Shown piece by piece: positions 29,975-41,551 of a stretch of DNA of 64,000 nucleotides. Made by a program: the position numbers and the translations under genes. A model generated the notes under the pieces. The model did not search any database. It was not told the origin of the DNA and saw only the letters and a program-made list of their open reading frames with translations. The DNA is from Tritrichomonas musculus (lineage: Eukaryota > Parabasalia > Tritrichomonadida > Tritrichomonadidae), in assembly GCA_039105265.1 (NCBI GenBank), contig JAPFFF010000035.1, positions 248,001 through 312,000 on the forward strand. Reading direction: 5' to 3'. Numbering within the stretch: the first letter of the stretch is position 1; every line of letters starts with the position of its first letter.

Positions 29975-32900
29975 TTGCATAAAAAAATGACACTTGAAAA
30001 TTCATCTACTGAAAAATTAATTGAATTATTAACTTTATTAAATGATAATGATATTTCCTTTGTTGAAAGTATAAAACAGGATTTCAAAAATGAAAAACTT
30101 TTACGTGATTACTTAATTGAAACTAATATAGAAATATTATTTGATAATGGATATGATGGTGATAATAATTATGATTCTATGTATTGGTTCGCTAAAGGTT
30201 TAAATATTCCATCACCACAACCATTACAACGATATATTGATACTGATGAATATAAGAATAGAGAACAAAAAAGAGCCGATGATGAACTATTCAAAAATAT
30301 TAAAAATAAATATAAGCAAATACCAGATAAATTATATGATTTCAAACGAAAACAATTAAAAACAAAATTTAAACAACAGCGCATTAAAGAAGTTAATGAT
30401 TATAACAAATGGAAACGAAATAATGAAGAACAAGATCAAATAATAAAAGAAATAATGGAGAATTTAGAACGAACTCCTACAAATTGGGAAATCGATTTTG
30501 AACGATTAAATAATTATGGTAGGAAAAAAATATTTCCATTACTTCTAAATTTCTTTAATGAAAATATCTCAACATTACCAATTATTGAGAAATATAAATT
30601 ACATTATAAAGTTAATGGTGATTGGTATACAAAACAATTAAACCCTGAAAATTATAATAAACTAATGAATAATTTCACTGAAGAAAACTTTATATTCAAT
30701 ATTGACAAAAAACCGGCTGAATACTTTTATGAAAAAGGTGGTCAAGATTTACCTCCTTGGTCATTATTTTCAGCAATTGCATTTAGTAAATTTAATAAAT
30801 ATAAAGGTAATAATGATGTTGGTGGTTCATTCTTTCAATATCTCACAACTGATAAAGTACCAATAAAAATAATTGATTATCTTAAACGATTAAAAATATT
30901 CGATTCATTATTAAATGATAAAGGCATCCAAAGAGAAGAATTAAATGATTGCTGTTTTATATATGCACTTAAACAAACAGGAAGTTATGCAGATGATGAG
31001 TTAAATAAAATTCGTTTAAGAATTAATAACAGGTACTTATCACAATCATCAATTAATAAATTATGTGAAGAATTTAAGATTAAAATTAAGTTATCATATA
31101 TTAATGAATCTGCAAAATGCAAAAAGCAAACAGTTCGCTCACGTGAAAATAAAAATAGTAAATCATATATGGGATTTAAAGATGCTGAACCACAACATAC
31201 TCATACATTCAACATATTCGAGAATCATTATTTCATCGAAGAGAAAACACCATTTAGCTATTATTACATTAAAAATATTAATAAAAATCTAGCTGATGAT
31301 AAATTTGATAAAGAATATAACACTGACCATTGGAGAAAAGCACGTCAATATATAACATCATCAAATCTTGTAAGAGAACTATTCAAACAAGGATATTTTA
31401 AACCAATTACTTTTGGACAATATAGAATATTAAATACAGTATTTTATAATGAAATTGAAACAGATATATCAAATATTAATTTAGAATATGACCCTGGAAG
31501 TTGCACAAAATTAATTTATAGCACCGCCAAAAGTTAAAAATAACCCTAAAGCAGCCGACCCTACATATTGGTATGCAGATTTTGAAGCTGATGTTTCAGG
31601 GAATATTCACAAAGCTTTTATGTGTGTTCTTCAATCACAAAACGGTAAAATTAATAAAGAATTTCGAGGTGAAGATTGCAACAATCAATTATTAGAATAT
31701 TTACCAGATGGAGCAGTTATATATTTTCATAATTTAGCATACGATATAAGAATGTTAGCACAATATGGCTTATATAATTCAATAATTAAAGGAACGAAAA
31801 CAATGAAAGCTGATATAAAATATAAAGGTAAAACAATGAAAGATGATATAAAATATAAAGGCAAAACATTACATTTTAAAGATACATTACCTATATTATC
31901 ATGCAAGTTATCACAGCTTCCTCAAATGTTCAACATCCCAAATATTCAAAAAGAAATATTCCCATATAAGTATTACACGCTCGAAAGGCTTAAATCAAAT
32001 ATAGGCTCAATTAATGAAGCCGGATTATTAGAAGCTAAAATTTGGACAGCTGAAGATTATAAATTATTTAATTCAAACATTGATAAAATCCCTGGTTGTC
32101 GTATTGATGAAAACCATTTTGATATGTGGAAATATGCAAGCTTTTATTGCCAACAAGACGTTAATATATTACGTTTAGGATTTAATGAATTTAGAAATGG
32201 TTTTATAAAAGATTTTGACATTGACCCTTTTAATTATATATCAATATCATCACTTGCTAATGAAGTATTTAATAAAAAAGTATTTTATCCAAATGGTAAT
32301 CTTTATAAAATAGGTGGTCATGTTCGTAAATTCTGTTCTCATGCAGTTTATGGTGGTCGTTGTATGACAGCATATAATAAGAAATGGCATACAACAAAAC
32401 CATTAAGTGATTTTGACGCTGTAAGTTTATATCCTTCAGCAATGGCTCGTTTATATACTGTTGAAGGAAAACCTCAAGTTATTAATGTTGACTCGTTAAG
32501 AGGCTCTACCGAAGGTAGCGAAAAAGTTAATGCAAAACGAGATGTATTTTTAAAATATTTTCAAGATAAAGGAGCTTACATTGTAGAAATTAAAATAACA
32601 AAAGTTAATAAGCATTATCCATTTCCACTTATTGTTAGAAAAGTAAACGGCCTTAATCTTAATGACGATAATTTAGCAGAAGGTGAAACTTTAAATATGG
32701 TTGTTGATAATATCACTCTTGAAGACTTAATAGAATACCAACAAATAGAATTCGAAATATTACGTGGCTATGCCTGGTATGGCAAACGAGATTATACCAT
32801 TCAAAAAGAGATTCGCAAAATATTTAACAAACGCTTAGAATATAAGAAGCAGAAAAATCCATTACAACAATTATATAAGCTTATCATGAATTCATGTTAT

Positions 32901-33638
32901 GGTAAAACTATTGAAAGACCTGTTGATAAAGATTATAAATATTTTGATAACGAAGAAGCATTAAATAAATATTGGATTAAAAATTATTATAAAATCGTTG
33001 AAGATATAGAAATAGCTGATTTAAATATTCATGCCGTAAAAACTTTAAAACCAATTGATAAACATTTTAACTTTTCCTTATTGGGTATCCAAGTCTTAGC
33101 AATGTCAAAACGTATTATGAATGAGGTAATGGTTTTAGCTTATAATATCGGTTGTCATATTTACTATCAAGATACCGATAGTATGCATATTGAAGTTGAA
33201 GATTTACCTAAATTAGTTAAAGCATTTAGAGAAAAATATAATCGTGAATTAATCGGTACTGATTTAGGTCAATTTCACAGTGATTTCCCAACAATTAATA
33301 ATCACGACGAAATAGCAATTTCTATTGAATCATATTTCCTAATGAAGAAAATGTACATCGATAAATTACAGGATTCAACAGGACAAACCGACTATATGAT
33401 ACGAGGTAAAGGTTTAACACAAGCATCAATTAAATATGCAGCTGATAGATGGTATCATGCGAATTATATGGAACTATACCGATCAATATATGAAGGAAAA
33501 AGTCAAACCTTCGACCTTACCCAAGGTCAGCCATGCTTTGCGATGAATAAAAATATGACTGTCTCAACAGTTAAATCATTCTCACGAACTATTAAAACAA
33601 CATACGAAGAAGGAAAACGTAGTGAGTATTTTATATAA
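29975..33638 (+). pseudogene. Polinton protein-primed DNA polymerase B region
   Basis: The N-terminal part has the FENHYFIEE motif seen ahead of the exonuclease domain in Polinton polymerases. The exonuclease region shows YADFEADVSG and YFHNLAYDIR. The polymerase domain has motif A (DFDAVSLYPSAM), motif B (KLIMNSCYGKT) and motif C (YYQDTDSMHIE), typical of protein-primed family B enzymes. It would replicate the element. The coding region is interrupted about once and is treated as a fossil. It is the longest gene block of the element and faces the minus-strand integrase tail to tail. Confidence 0.9.
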
Positions 33639-33659
33639 AACCTAATTTATAACGAGGAA

Positions 33660-34811
33660 TTAATTGAGTTTTATTTTTACCATTAACATTTCCTTCAACT
33701 TCATATAAACCATTCTTAAAACCATTAACTTTAAAATGCCTGGTTGAATAATTGCACGTCTTTTATTCATAGTGTCTTTTTCATTATAAACTTTAACATT
33801 CGTACCAACTTTAATTTTAAATCCTGGTTTGTTCATTATATTATAATTTTCCTGATTTATTTTTCTCACAATATATTCTTCTAAATCAGGATCATCATTA
33901 ACCATTTTCGGCGAAACACTAAAGCCTGCCCATTTACTCAATCCTTTATGTGGTGAGTAATTATATTGTTTAACGATATCATTCATTATATTCGGTGTTA
34001 TTATACCAATTTTCATATTATAAGCAATATCTCTAATAGTTCTAATCACTCTATCAATAATTCCTAATGAGTCATGTAATGGGTCAGTTTTTACAGCTTT
34101 TCGTTCTTTTTGCATAAACTCAGGATATACACCCATAACTTGACGAGGAACTGGTTTAAAGTCAATTCCTTTTGAATTATAATATGCTTCCTTAGCTTCC
34201 TTAGAATTAAAAGCTAATTCACCATCACCTATTAAATGTTTTACATTCATACCTTTATTAATCATTCTATCTAAAGCTCTTAAATACGTAATTGTTGATT
34301 TAGTTGCTTTTATGGAAAACTCATTTGGTTCAATTATATCATTCATTAATTCAACAAATAAATATTTAGTATTTACATTGATAGCTACTAAATAACTTAA
34401 TTTATCGCAAAACATTAAATCAATAATCCATGTATTCCTTGAAGCGCATTTATGAAGTTGATAACGTTTAATATTCGATTTCAAATTAAACGATGCTTTA
34501 ACAGTATTATCGACGATTCGCTTTTTAGGAAACAATCCTTTTAAAACTTCAATTTTATCAGGACTTTTATAACCAATTAATCCAGTATCTTTTGTTTCTG
34601 TATATTGTATTGTTGTACCAGGCTGTTTAAAATACAAATTCTTATAATTTTCATAACATTCTTTTAATGATTTCCTACCTCTATTCCATCCACGAATCAA
34701 TCGTTCAAAATCTTCATAAGTTAATAAATCATTGTTCATATGTTCTATAACGTATTTTTTCAATTTATTATTGAATGTTTCTCTCTGTACTTCGCTTGCG
34801 CTCGGGAACAA
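33660..34811 (-). CDS. Polinton retroviral-type integrase
   Basis: The central region has the order of an rve integrase core: IDLMFCDKLSYLVAINVNTKYLFV around the first catalytic Asp, KHLIGDGELAFNS around the second, and a helix HDSLGIIDRVIRTIRDIAYNM in the third position, followed by YNYSPHKGL. A basic C-terminal tail with a chromo/SH3-like strand pattern (KVGTNVKVYNEKD) follows. It would insert the element and create the short target duplication. It lies between the polymerase and the probable capsid gene. Treated as a fossil gene of this element. Confidence 0.85.
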   Translation of the reverse strand: MFPSASEVQRETFNNKLKKYVIEHMNNDLLTYEDFERLIRGWNRGRKSLKECYENYKNLYFKQPGTTIQYTETKDTGLIGYKSPDKIEVLKGLFPKKRIVDNTVKASFNLKSNIKRYQLHKCASRNTWIIDLMFCDKLSYLVAINVNTKYLFVELMNDIIEPNEFSIKATKSTITYLRALDRMINKGMNVKHLIGDGELAFNSKEAKEAYYNSKGIDFKPVPRQVMGVYPEFMQKERKAVKTDPLHDSLGIIDRVIRTIRDIAYNMKIGIITPNIMNDIVKQYNYSPHKGLSKWAGFSVSPKMVNDDPDLEEYIVRKINQENYNIMNKPGFKIKVGTNVKVYNEKDTMNKRRAIIQPGILKLMVLRMVYMKLKEMLMVKIKLN

Positions 34812-34887
34812 AGTTCCTTCATCTTTTGCAACTAATTTTTCCGGATGCTGTTCTTCCCATTCTTTAGAATATTTAGCGTAAATATCC

Positions 34888-36798
34888 TCAATTAGTATAT
34901 CGCTTGCCAGTTGTTGTATCGCTACAAATCCAAGCTTCAGGACTTGGTGGATGTTGGTCTTTATATTCTAAATCAGGAATGAAATATGTGTCATCATCAC
35001 CACGATATAATGGTTGTTCCCTAAATGTAATTGTAATTGAATTTGTGCCTGTATCTAATCCATCAAATACATATCCAGCATTTGAACGTTCAAGTTGAAA
35101 ATTAATACCAAAGCTTGTACCATCGCTTTTACAATTAGTATATCGCTTGCCAGTTGTTGGGTCATTTAATGGTTGAGTGAATGAATCCTCGAATTCTTGC
35201 GTTGCTTCTAATGCTCCATCTAATTCATTAGCTATTAATTGATGTTGATAAAAGCGAGCTCCGCAGGTGCTCTGAAATTCAGTGTATGGATATGTTCTTT
35301 TATTAACGACTAGTTGAACATTTTGATACATAATATTATCGAAGCAGGTAATATCAAATGGACTTTTTGGAAACATCATTGTTATATTTGTTGCATTTTT
35401 TAAAGGTATTGTTTTAGATATTTCAAGACCATTTGCTTTTGCAGTACCTTCAAATATTTCACGTGTTAATTCCTGTGATGGAACTAATAAAGGCGTTTGT
35501 AATTCATGAACTAGTCCTTGATATGTTCCTTGTTTAAGACCAAAACCAGCTAAATTTGAACGTCCAAGTTGTATTGTACCACCTAATACATCAAGTCTTA
35601 GTTTTTCAGTTTTAAGATTAATTGATGAACCATTTAAACGATTTGATTTAACGAGAAGAGCTCCTTTAACTTCATTTTCAATTAATTTAACAGAATCACC
35701 TGGATTTAATATATAATCTGGATTTCTACACGCGATAGTTTCAGCAAATTCAGCATGATTTACAAGTGATTTATCAACATCATATTTTGCGAATTCTTCA
35801 TCGGTATAATGAAAATCAATAACAATTGGCTCTGCTTCGTCGTTATGAGTATCTTTTCTCATTTGTTCTTGGTCTCCACCTGCTGGTTCTTCAGCTGTAT
35901 ACGCTTTAGCTCCATGCATTCTTTGATATTTAATATGTAATGTTTGTGTCGGTGTTGGAGTTGCTGAATAATGAGAAACAATAACTGATGGTTTGCCAAT
36001 TTGTGTAAATTTACGAGTGATTGGTACAACTGCGGGTATTTCTTCATCAATTGATTTATCTTCGAGGAATTGTAAAGTTTCTTTAACGATATTGGGATTA
36101 ATTTGAGCCCATACCATAGCACGTAATGATGTTTTAACTTCTTCTTCTATTTCACCACATATTGAATTTGGATATAATTGCCATGCTTGAAGTGCAAGTT
36201 GATCAAGAAATGGAATTGTTAATTCGATTGTGAATTTATGAGGTAAGCCGTCGGCAATATCCTTTAAATCAATATAGCAACCACAAATAGACGGTGAAAA
36301 TTGGCTTACATTTTCCCAAGTTGAATGACTGAATTTAGAGGTTGCTTTTGCATCTCGTGGTTTGATAGAATTATAAGCGAATGATTCACGTTGTAATTCA
36401 TCTTGTTGGTATGTATCAAGTAATTTACCATTAATCCAAAATCTGCAATCTTCATAAAATTCAACGGCATTTTTGAAACCAACGAATATTTTCATTAAAC
36501 CGTTTTTATCAGCTGAAACATCGATAGCTTGATTTTATTTAACCTTGAAATCAAGTAATATTGCTAAGAATGATTTTTCAATTTGAGTTATGGTATGACC
36601 AGAATGAGTTAATTTAATTCTTGTTTTAGTACCAACAGGTAAAGGTGCATCTTTATCTTTGAATTCTTCCATAATCCAACTAAAAGAATTATCACCGCCG
36701 TTTCGTTGTATTAAATTTCTCAATTTATTTTGGAAGAAGGCTAAAACATCACCTTCATCATTACCAAGATTTTTTGTTTGAGCGTTTAAGAATGTCAT
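34888..36798 (-). pseudogene. Polinton probable major capsid protein region
   Basis: A long beta-rich protein region of about 600 residues, the usual size of Polinton double-jelly-roll major capsid proteins. It has an N-terminal part with TRIKLTHSGHTITQIEKSF and segments such as FWINGKLLDTYQQ and HKFTIELTIPFLDQLALQAW. Identification rests on size, strand pattern, position next to integrase and ATPase, and general resemblance to trichomonad Maverick capsid genes, not on an alignment. The region is interrupted about once. Near the 3' end a short motif (TTGKRYTN) occurs twice, a small local duplication. Confidence 0.6.
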
Positions 36799-36853
36799 TT
36801 TGAATAATAGAAAAAAATTAAAATCATTTTTAAAATTTTTACATTATCGAAAT

Positions 36854-37135
36854 ATGGCATTTGGAAGTTGGTTCAAAAATATTATAAGCGGTGCTAAAAA
36901 TGTTATTGGAAAAATAGTACCGAAAGTGAAAAAAGCAGTTGAAACTGTTAGTAAATTTGCACCATTGATTAATCAAGCAGGCGGTCTAATTGGTGGAGAT
37001 ATTGGTGATGTAATAAGTAAAGTTGGAAGTGGTATCGGTAAATTAAATAATAAAGTAAATTATAAAGGCGGTAATTTAGTTGGAGCGAACGGTGGAGGAG
37101 TTAGACGTTTCGATATACCATTATTGAAAGAATGA
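36854..37135 (+). CDS. Polinton small amphipathic protein, possible pVI-like minor capsid protein
   Basis: The preferred start is the internal ATG giving MAFGSWFKNIISGAKNVIGK. The N-terminus is amphipathic, followed by a Gly-rich hydrophobic middle (INQAGGLIGGDIGDVISK). It resembles in style the membrane-active minor capsid protein VI of adenoviruses and its Polinton counterparts. It is divergent from the capsid gene region, with starts close together. Function is inferred. Confidence 0.45.
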   Translation: MAFGSWFKNIISGAKNVIGKIVPKVKKAVETVSKFAPLINQAGGLIGGDIGDVISKVGSGIGKLNNKVNYKGGNLVGANGGGVRRFDIPLLKE

Positions 37136-37339
37136 TTAAATATTTAAGAATAAAGTCGTTTCCTCATTTCATCAGTTAATTCAGGGGGTTTATCGTTTAA
37201 TGTAGCAGATAGTTTAACTATACGAAGCAATAAGTTTATAAATTCGATGACTGTGAGACAGCCGAGAAACAGATTTGATATATTCATTTTAATTATTATT
37301 TTTCTTCAAATAAAATTTAATATTTTTATAATAAATCTA

Positions 37340-37759
37340 ATGGATTTAAAAGTTATTGAACCAATTAAAAACTACTTAAAAGAATTTAAAACAGTAGATG
37401 AATTTAATTTATGGTATTCAAAAAATAAAGATGAAGTGGATAAATTAACTACTCATAAATTAAACAAAATGTATAAGATTGACGGATATAGAATAACAAA
37501 AATAAAAGGTGTCTTAATGTTGAAGAAATGGGAAGGTATTGATGAAAAGTCAACAGGTATTTCTAATAATAAAGAACTTGAAAGCGACTTGAAGACAGCA
37601 GAGCTTGAGAACTTCGTTCGAAGCAAGACTCTTTTATTAGAAAGTGAAATCAAAGAAATTAAAGAAACTGTAAATAAAATTATAACATTTATTCAGGAAA
37701 CAACTTCGTCAAGTTCAATTGATGTATCACCTCCATCAACAACATTTACTAACATATAA
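37340..37759 (+). CDS. Polinton hypothetical protein, 139 aa
   Basis: The preferred start is MDLKVIEPIK; a longer frame adds a hydrophobic, AT-driven stretch. It has a Lys-rich N-terminal domain (EFNLWYSKNKDEVDKL), a likely coiled coil (ESDLKTAELENF... LESEIKEIKETVNKI) and a Ser/Thr-rich tail. Its 3' end overlaps the convergent ATPase gene by 67 bp. Family not recognised. Confidence 0.5.
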   Translation: MDLKVIEPIKNYLKEFKTVDEFNLWYSKNKDEVDKLTTHKLNKMYKIDGYRITKIKGVLMLKKWEGIDEKSTGISNNKELESDLKTAELENFVRSKTLLLESEIKEIKETVNKIITFIQETTSSSSIDVSPPSTTFTNI

Positions 37760-38532
37760 GGATGACATTCCTTATTTTCTGTTTTTCGTTTTAATATTTT
37801 TGAATACATTTCATAAAAATCATCAAATGATAAATTACTTGCTGATTGAGAATAAATATAATGTAATTGTTGTTTATTAAAACATGGAAATATAAATAAT
37901 GTTGATATTTCATTTTTAACATGCGGTTTTAGACCTTTCCATCCTTGAATTAATAGAAAGAATGAAATATTAACATGACGACATCGACGAATCAAATGAC
38001 TAAAATATGATTCTTCACTTGAAAATAATTTACTATTTGAAATATCATCGAATAACACTATGGTATGCAATATATTTTTATTAAAATCATTTATTGCTAA
38101 CATTTGGAACATATCCTCTTTTTGTTGGTCATCGATTTTATCCTGCAAGTTTTCCCGTTTGATAAGGTTATATAAATTCTTTGCTGAGATTAAATCTTTC
38201 GTGAATTCGACGGCTTCTTTTTCACTAACGATAACGTAAGGAATCATTAGAAGAGGTTTTAGTGCTAAAAATGTTTGATCTGTTTCTTTGCCGTCTTTTG
38301 TAATATATACTAATAGATGATGAGTATTTAATACCCCTAATTTTATTATTTCCTTTAAAGCTATAACTGTTTTTCCGGATGATTGCTTGCCAACAATTAC
38401 ATTAACACTATTTAACCTAATATTAACTTCTGGGTGTATTTCACTTATTAAGTTTTCGTTTGTTTCCATAGCATACGTTTTTAACGTATTCATTACATGG
38501 TTTTTAACCATATTCTCTAATGATGTGTTCAT
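37693..38532 (-). CDS. Polinton FtsK/HerA-type DNA-packaging ATPase
   Basis: 279 residues with a Walker A motif GKQSSGKT (about residues 38-45), a Walker B-like HTIVLFDDIS, and a following RHVNISFFLLIQGW strand with the polar residue of A32-like packaging ATPases. Size and motif order fit the Polinton/poxvirus A32 family, which pumps DNA into capsids. Its tail-to-tail overlap with the 37,340 gene is typical of compact virus-like elements. Confidence 0.85.
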   Translation of the reverse strand: MNTSLENMVKNHVMNTLKTYAMETNENLISEIHPEVNIRLNSVNVIVGKQSSGKTVIALKEIIKLGVLNTHHLLVYITKDGKETDQTFLALKPLLMIPYVIVSEKEAVEFTKDLISAKNLYNLIKRENLQDKIDDQQKEDMFQMLAINDFNKNILHTIVLFDDISNSKLFSSEESYFSHLIRRCRHVNISFFLLIQGWKGLKPHVKNEISTLFIFPCFNKQQLHYIYSQSASNLSFDDFYEMYSKILKRKTENKECHPYMLVNVVDGGDTSIELDEVVS

Positions 38533-38635
38533 TTTCTATATATTAATGTTAAAGTTTATTTTAATTATTGATAAATATATATTTTATGTTTATTAATCAT
38601 TAACTGAAATTAGATATTAACACATTTCTTAAAAT

Positions 38636-40105
38636 TTATTCTTCAGGTTCTTCTACAATTGCTGATGTTTGTAATGCTTGTACTTGTGATTGAACGTTAG
38701 CATCAAACCATTTATTAAAATCACTTGGATTTGGTGGTAATGCATTTATTCCTCGAAGTATTATTGCAATTGTTGCTTTAGCAACTAATGGAATATGTTC
38801 AGGGTTAACTGGTAGTCCGGATTTATTACACATTTCACACGCAGTAGGGACAAATTCACCAATTTTTACAGGATTAATTAAATAATCGTGAACTATGAAC
38901 TCAATAGATTCTTTTACAGCTTTCTTTCCTCTTAAAGTCTTCCATTGATCCTCATTAACATTCATAACACTTTCACCATAAACATAAACCATTGCAGGAA
39001 GTAAAGCAAATTGATTCCATATAACCGTTACCATTTGTGTAAGTGTGAATGGTAATTTTACACCGTTGAGGTATTTGATACCTTGATAAATTGGAGAGAT
39101 ACACTTACCAACAAATGCCTGATAAGTTGAACGTTTCTTTGGTTTGATTAAGTGCTTTTCATCGATGCCAGCAGCTTTTAATCTTGTTTCAAAGTCTTGC
39201 CAACCTTCACCTGAATAATTAATGACTGAACGACCTGTTTCATCAAATTCAGGATGATATATATTATTAATAAATCCTCTTAAGTTTAAACCTTGTTTAT
39301 GAGCTTCTTTACGTTGGTCCACAGATGGGTAAGCTTTATAATAAGCATTGCGATATGGGAATAATGACGGAACGGTTGTATATCCATTAACGATTACAGG
39401 TTTCTTACCTGCTTTTGTTTGTACGACAACTTCAGGTGTTCCATCACCATCTAAATCTCGACCAGTAGCTTCATATAAATCATCGTATCCATGACGATTA
39501 ATCCATTCATTAGCGCTTACAACACTTTGAGCATCTTTAATTTGTTTAACATCTTGATTTAATTTAGAGACAATATTAATTAAGTCATCCATACCAACAT
39601 TACCGTATTTATTTTGTTTAGCCTTTTTCTTTGGTTTAATTGCCTCCATTCTTTCACGATAAAACGCCATATCAGTTAATGCTTTCGTTAAGTCTTTCTT
39701 ATTAATGTTATTTTCTGCCAAGCTAGCGTATGATTGATCCCGCATTTGGTTTAATTGAGAAACATTATTTATTAATTGCGGAATTTTCGATTTATTCATT
39801 TTATTAATTGCTAAAAAATTTAAATTATCGTTTTTGTTTTGAAAATTATTTAATCTAGAAACAAAATTTGAAATTGATTTATCATTTATTCTTGAACCTT
39901 CATATAATGCAAAATTATTATCATTTAAGAAATTCTTTAAATTTGAAACTGAACCTTGCCATGACGTAGATATATTAATTTGTTCGTTTAATGATTCATT
40001 AATTAATCTTATATATTGATTAAGTTTATCAAGTTTCACACCTTTAAAATTGGTTCTTGTAAGACCGATAGGTCCCGGGAACTGAAAGTTCCTTAATATT
40101 GACAT
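38636..40105 (-). CDS. Polinton large hypothetical protein, 489 aa
   Basis: It starts MSILRNFQFPGPIGLTRTNF. There is a helical N-terminal third with coiled-coil character, a middle segment LDGDGTPEVVVQTKAGKK that looks like a small beta hairpin, and a C-terminal helical region with two Cys (CEMC). No family is recognised. From its place beside the ATPase it may be a virion or genome-end protein; that is inference. It lies in the minus-strand block with the ATPase and the 96-residue gene. Confidence 0.55.
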   Translation of the reverse strand: MSILRNFQFPGPIGLTRTNFKGVKLDKLNQYIRLINESLNEQINISTSWQGSVSNLKNFLNDNNFALYEGSRINDKSISNFVSRLNNFQNKNDNLNFLAINKMNKSKIPQLINNVSQLNQMRDQSYASLAENNINKKDLTKALTDMAFYRERMEAIKPKKKAKQNKYGNVGMDDLINIVSKLNQDVKQIKDAQSVVSANEWINRHGYDDLYEATGRDLDGDGTPEVVVQTKAGKKPVIVNGYTTVPSLFPYRNAYYKAYPSVDQRKEAHKQGLNLRGFINNIYHPEFDETGRSVINYSGEGWQDFETRLKAAGIDEKHLIKPKKRSTYQAFVGKCISPIYQGIKYLNGVKLPFTLTQMVTVIWNQFALLPAMVYVYGESVMNVNEDQWKTLRGKKAVKESIEFIVHDYLINPVKIGEFVPTACEMCNKSGLPVNPEHIPLVAKATIAIILRGINALPPNPSDFNKWFDANVQSQVQALQTSAIVEEPEE

Positions 40106-40183
40106 TTATTATATTATTAAATATCTATATTATGATATGTGAACGGACTTTAAACCTGAGGTATAATTGAAAAATAAATTAGT

Positions 40184-40474
40184 CTAATCATTTAATACTG
40201 TTATACCTGTTAATTTATATTGCATTGAAGTTATATATTTTAATATATCATTTGTTAGTGTTTCATACTGATAAATCATATTTTGAAGTTTATTTTCAAA
40301 CTCATTTAATAATAATAGGTTATTAACGGTTTCATTCTTATTATCTTCGGTTAATTCATTTACAAATAAGTTTTTAATATTTCGTATATAATGATGATAC
40401 TCATGTGGATATTTATAAATCATATTTTGAATGCCTTTTACCCAATGTTTTATATTTGAAAATTCACTATCCAT
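40184..40474 (-). CDS. Polinton small hypothetical protein, 96 aa
   Basis: A helical acidic protein (MDSEFSNIKHWVKGIQ...) starting 8 bp inside the right TIR boundary. Its style (acidic, helical, Asn/Tyr-rich) resembles the TIR-encoded 133-residue protein, so the two may be distant relatives. Function unknown. Confidence 0.5.
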   Translation of the reverse strand: MDSEFSNIKHWVKGIQNMIYKYPHEYHHYIRNIKNLFVNELTEDNKNETVNNLLLLNEFENKLQNMIYQYETLTNDILKYITSMQYKLTGITVLND

Positions 40475-40481
40475 TTTAAAT

Positions 40482-41524
40482 ATTTTAAAAATATTACAAT
40501 CATTTAATCATATTGTAAAGATTCTTCACATTCAAAATTTAATTCAGCTATATATTCTAATAATTCATCTTTGTCATTAGTATCAATAGAATTATTACTA
40601 TTAATTATATCATAGAATGCTGATAATATATTTTGATATCGTTGAGCATCTTCAATTATTATACTCATGATATCGTCATTATTATAATGATTTATTACCA
40701 TAGATTTCCATTCAGCACATTTATTATTTATAATAATATTCAATTCATCTAATATATGTTTATATTCTGTATAAGCTTCATAAAACGACGTAGTCGCGGG
40801 ACCTAGAGGTCCTTCATATATGATAGGTTCGTTTTCATTATTGTCTATGATAAGTTCGTTTTCATTAATAAAAAACTCGGTTGTATTGAAATGTGGGATT
40901 GGCATTTTTCTTATGTCTATTTTATATGTGATAAAAAATTAAATTAATAAAAATAAATCACATAAAATTTTTGATTGAAATGTGATATAAAAATATTTAT
41001 AAAATTTTTTTGGAGAACGTTTATTTATAAAATTTTTTTGGAGAACGTTTATTTATAAAATTTTTTTCGAAAAAATTTTTATAAAATTTTTGTTATCTGC
41101 GGAATATGCGGACGGTTATTATTAATTTCAATGTTCCGCAGCGGTTAGCAGATTCTAATTTATATATAACGGTTATTTGCGGAATCTGCGGACGGTTATT
41201 AAAATTAATTCGTTATTTGCGGAATCTGCGGACGGTTATTAAAATTAATTCGTTATTTGCGGAATCTGCAGACGGTTATTAAAATTTTTTAAAAATTATT
41301 TTCGGTTTGCATTTATGCATTCGCTTTTATGCATTAGTATAAATTATAATGTATAAATGTAATTTGTGAGCAATTATTGGTTTAGGAGGTCATTTTTACC
41401 ATTAAATTTTGTGTTATGCTTGATAAATGAAATTGTAAGTCGGCATTTGTAAGGGCTCGGTGATTTTGTTAAAAGTCAGGGTTTTTGACCGAAGGTCTAA
41501 AATCATGACTTTTATATACTAACT
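40482..41524 (-). repeat. right Polinton terminal inverted repeat
   Basis: Inverted partner of 28,144-29,186, including the mirrored 40-bp repeats at 41,098-41,281 and the second copy of the 133-residue gene. Confidence 0.93.
40504..40905 (-). CDS. Polinton TIR-encoded acidic protein, right copy, 133 aa
   Basis: Protein sequence identical to the left TIR copy at 28,763-29,164. This identity, with the identical flanking non-coding DNA, is the best sign of the element's youth or of recent exchange between its arms. Confidence 0.75.
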   Translation of the reverse strand: MPIPHFNTTEFFINENELIIDNNENEPIIYEGPLGPATTSFYEAYTEYKHILDELNIIINNKCAEWKSMVINHYNNDDIMSIIIEDAQRYQNILSAFYDIINSNNSIDTNDKDELLEYIAELNFECEESLQYD

Positions 41525-41551
41525 TATTTTTTCTTTTATCTTTTTATTAAT

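Larger units (their letters stand above)
28144..41524. mobile_element. Polinton (Maverick), 13.4 kb, broken
   Basis: Long inverted repeats of about 1.04 kb end in AG...CT as Polintons do. 'tattt' directly outside both ends (28,139-28,143; 41,525-41,529) suggests a 5-bp target duplication; the family usually makes 5-6 bp. Recognisable parts are a protein-primed family B DNA polymerase, a retroviral-type integrase, a probable double-jelly-roll major capsid protein, a packaging ATPase and small virion-like proteins. No protease was recognised. The element is broken, with about two interruptions seen among the core genes. The two inverted repeats look almost identical, so insertion or arm homogenisation is recent. 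A small MITE-like insertion lies near the left end. Mavericks are abundant in trichomonad genomes. Confidence 0.92.
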
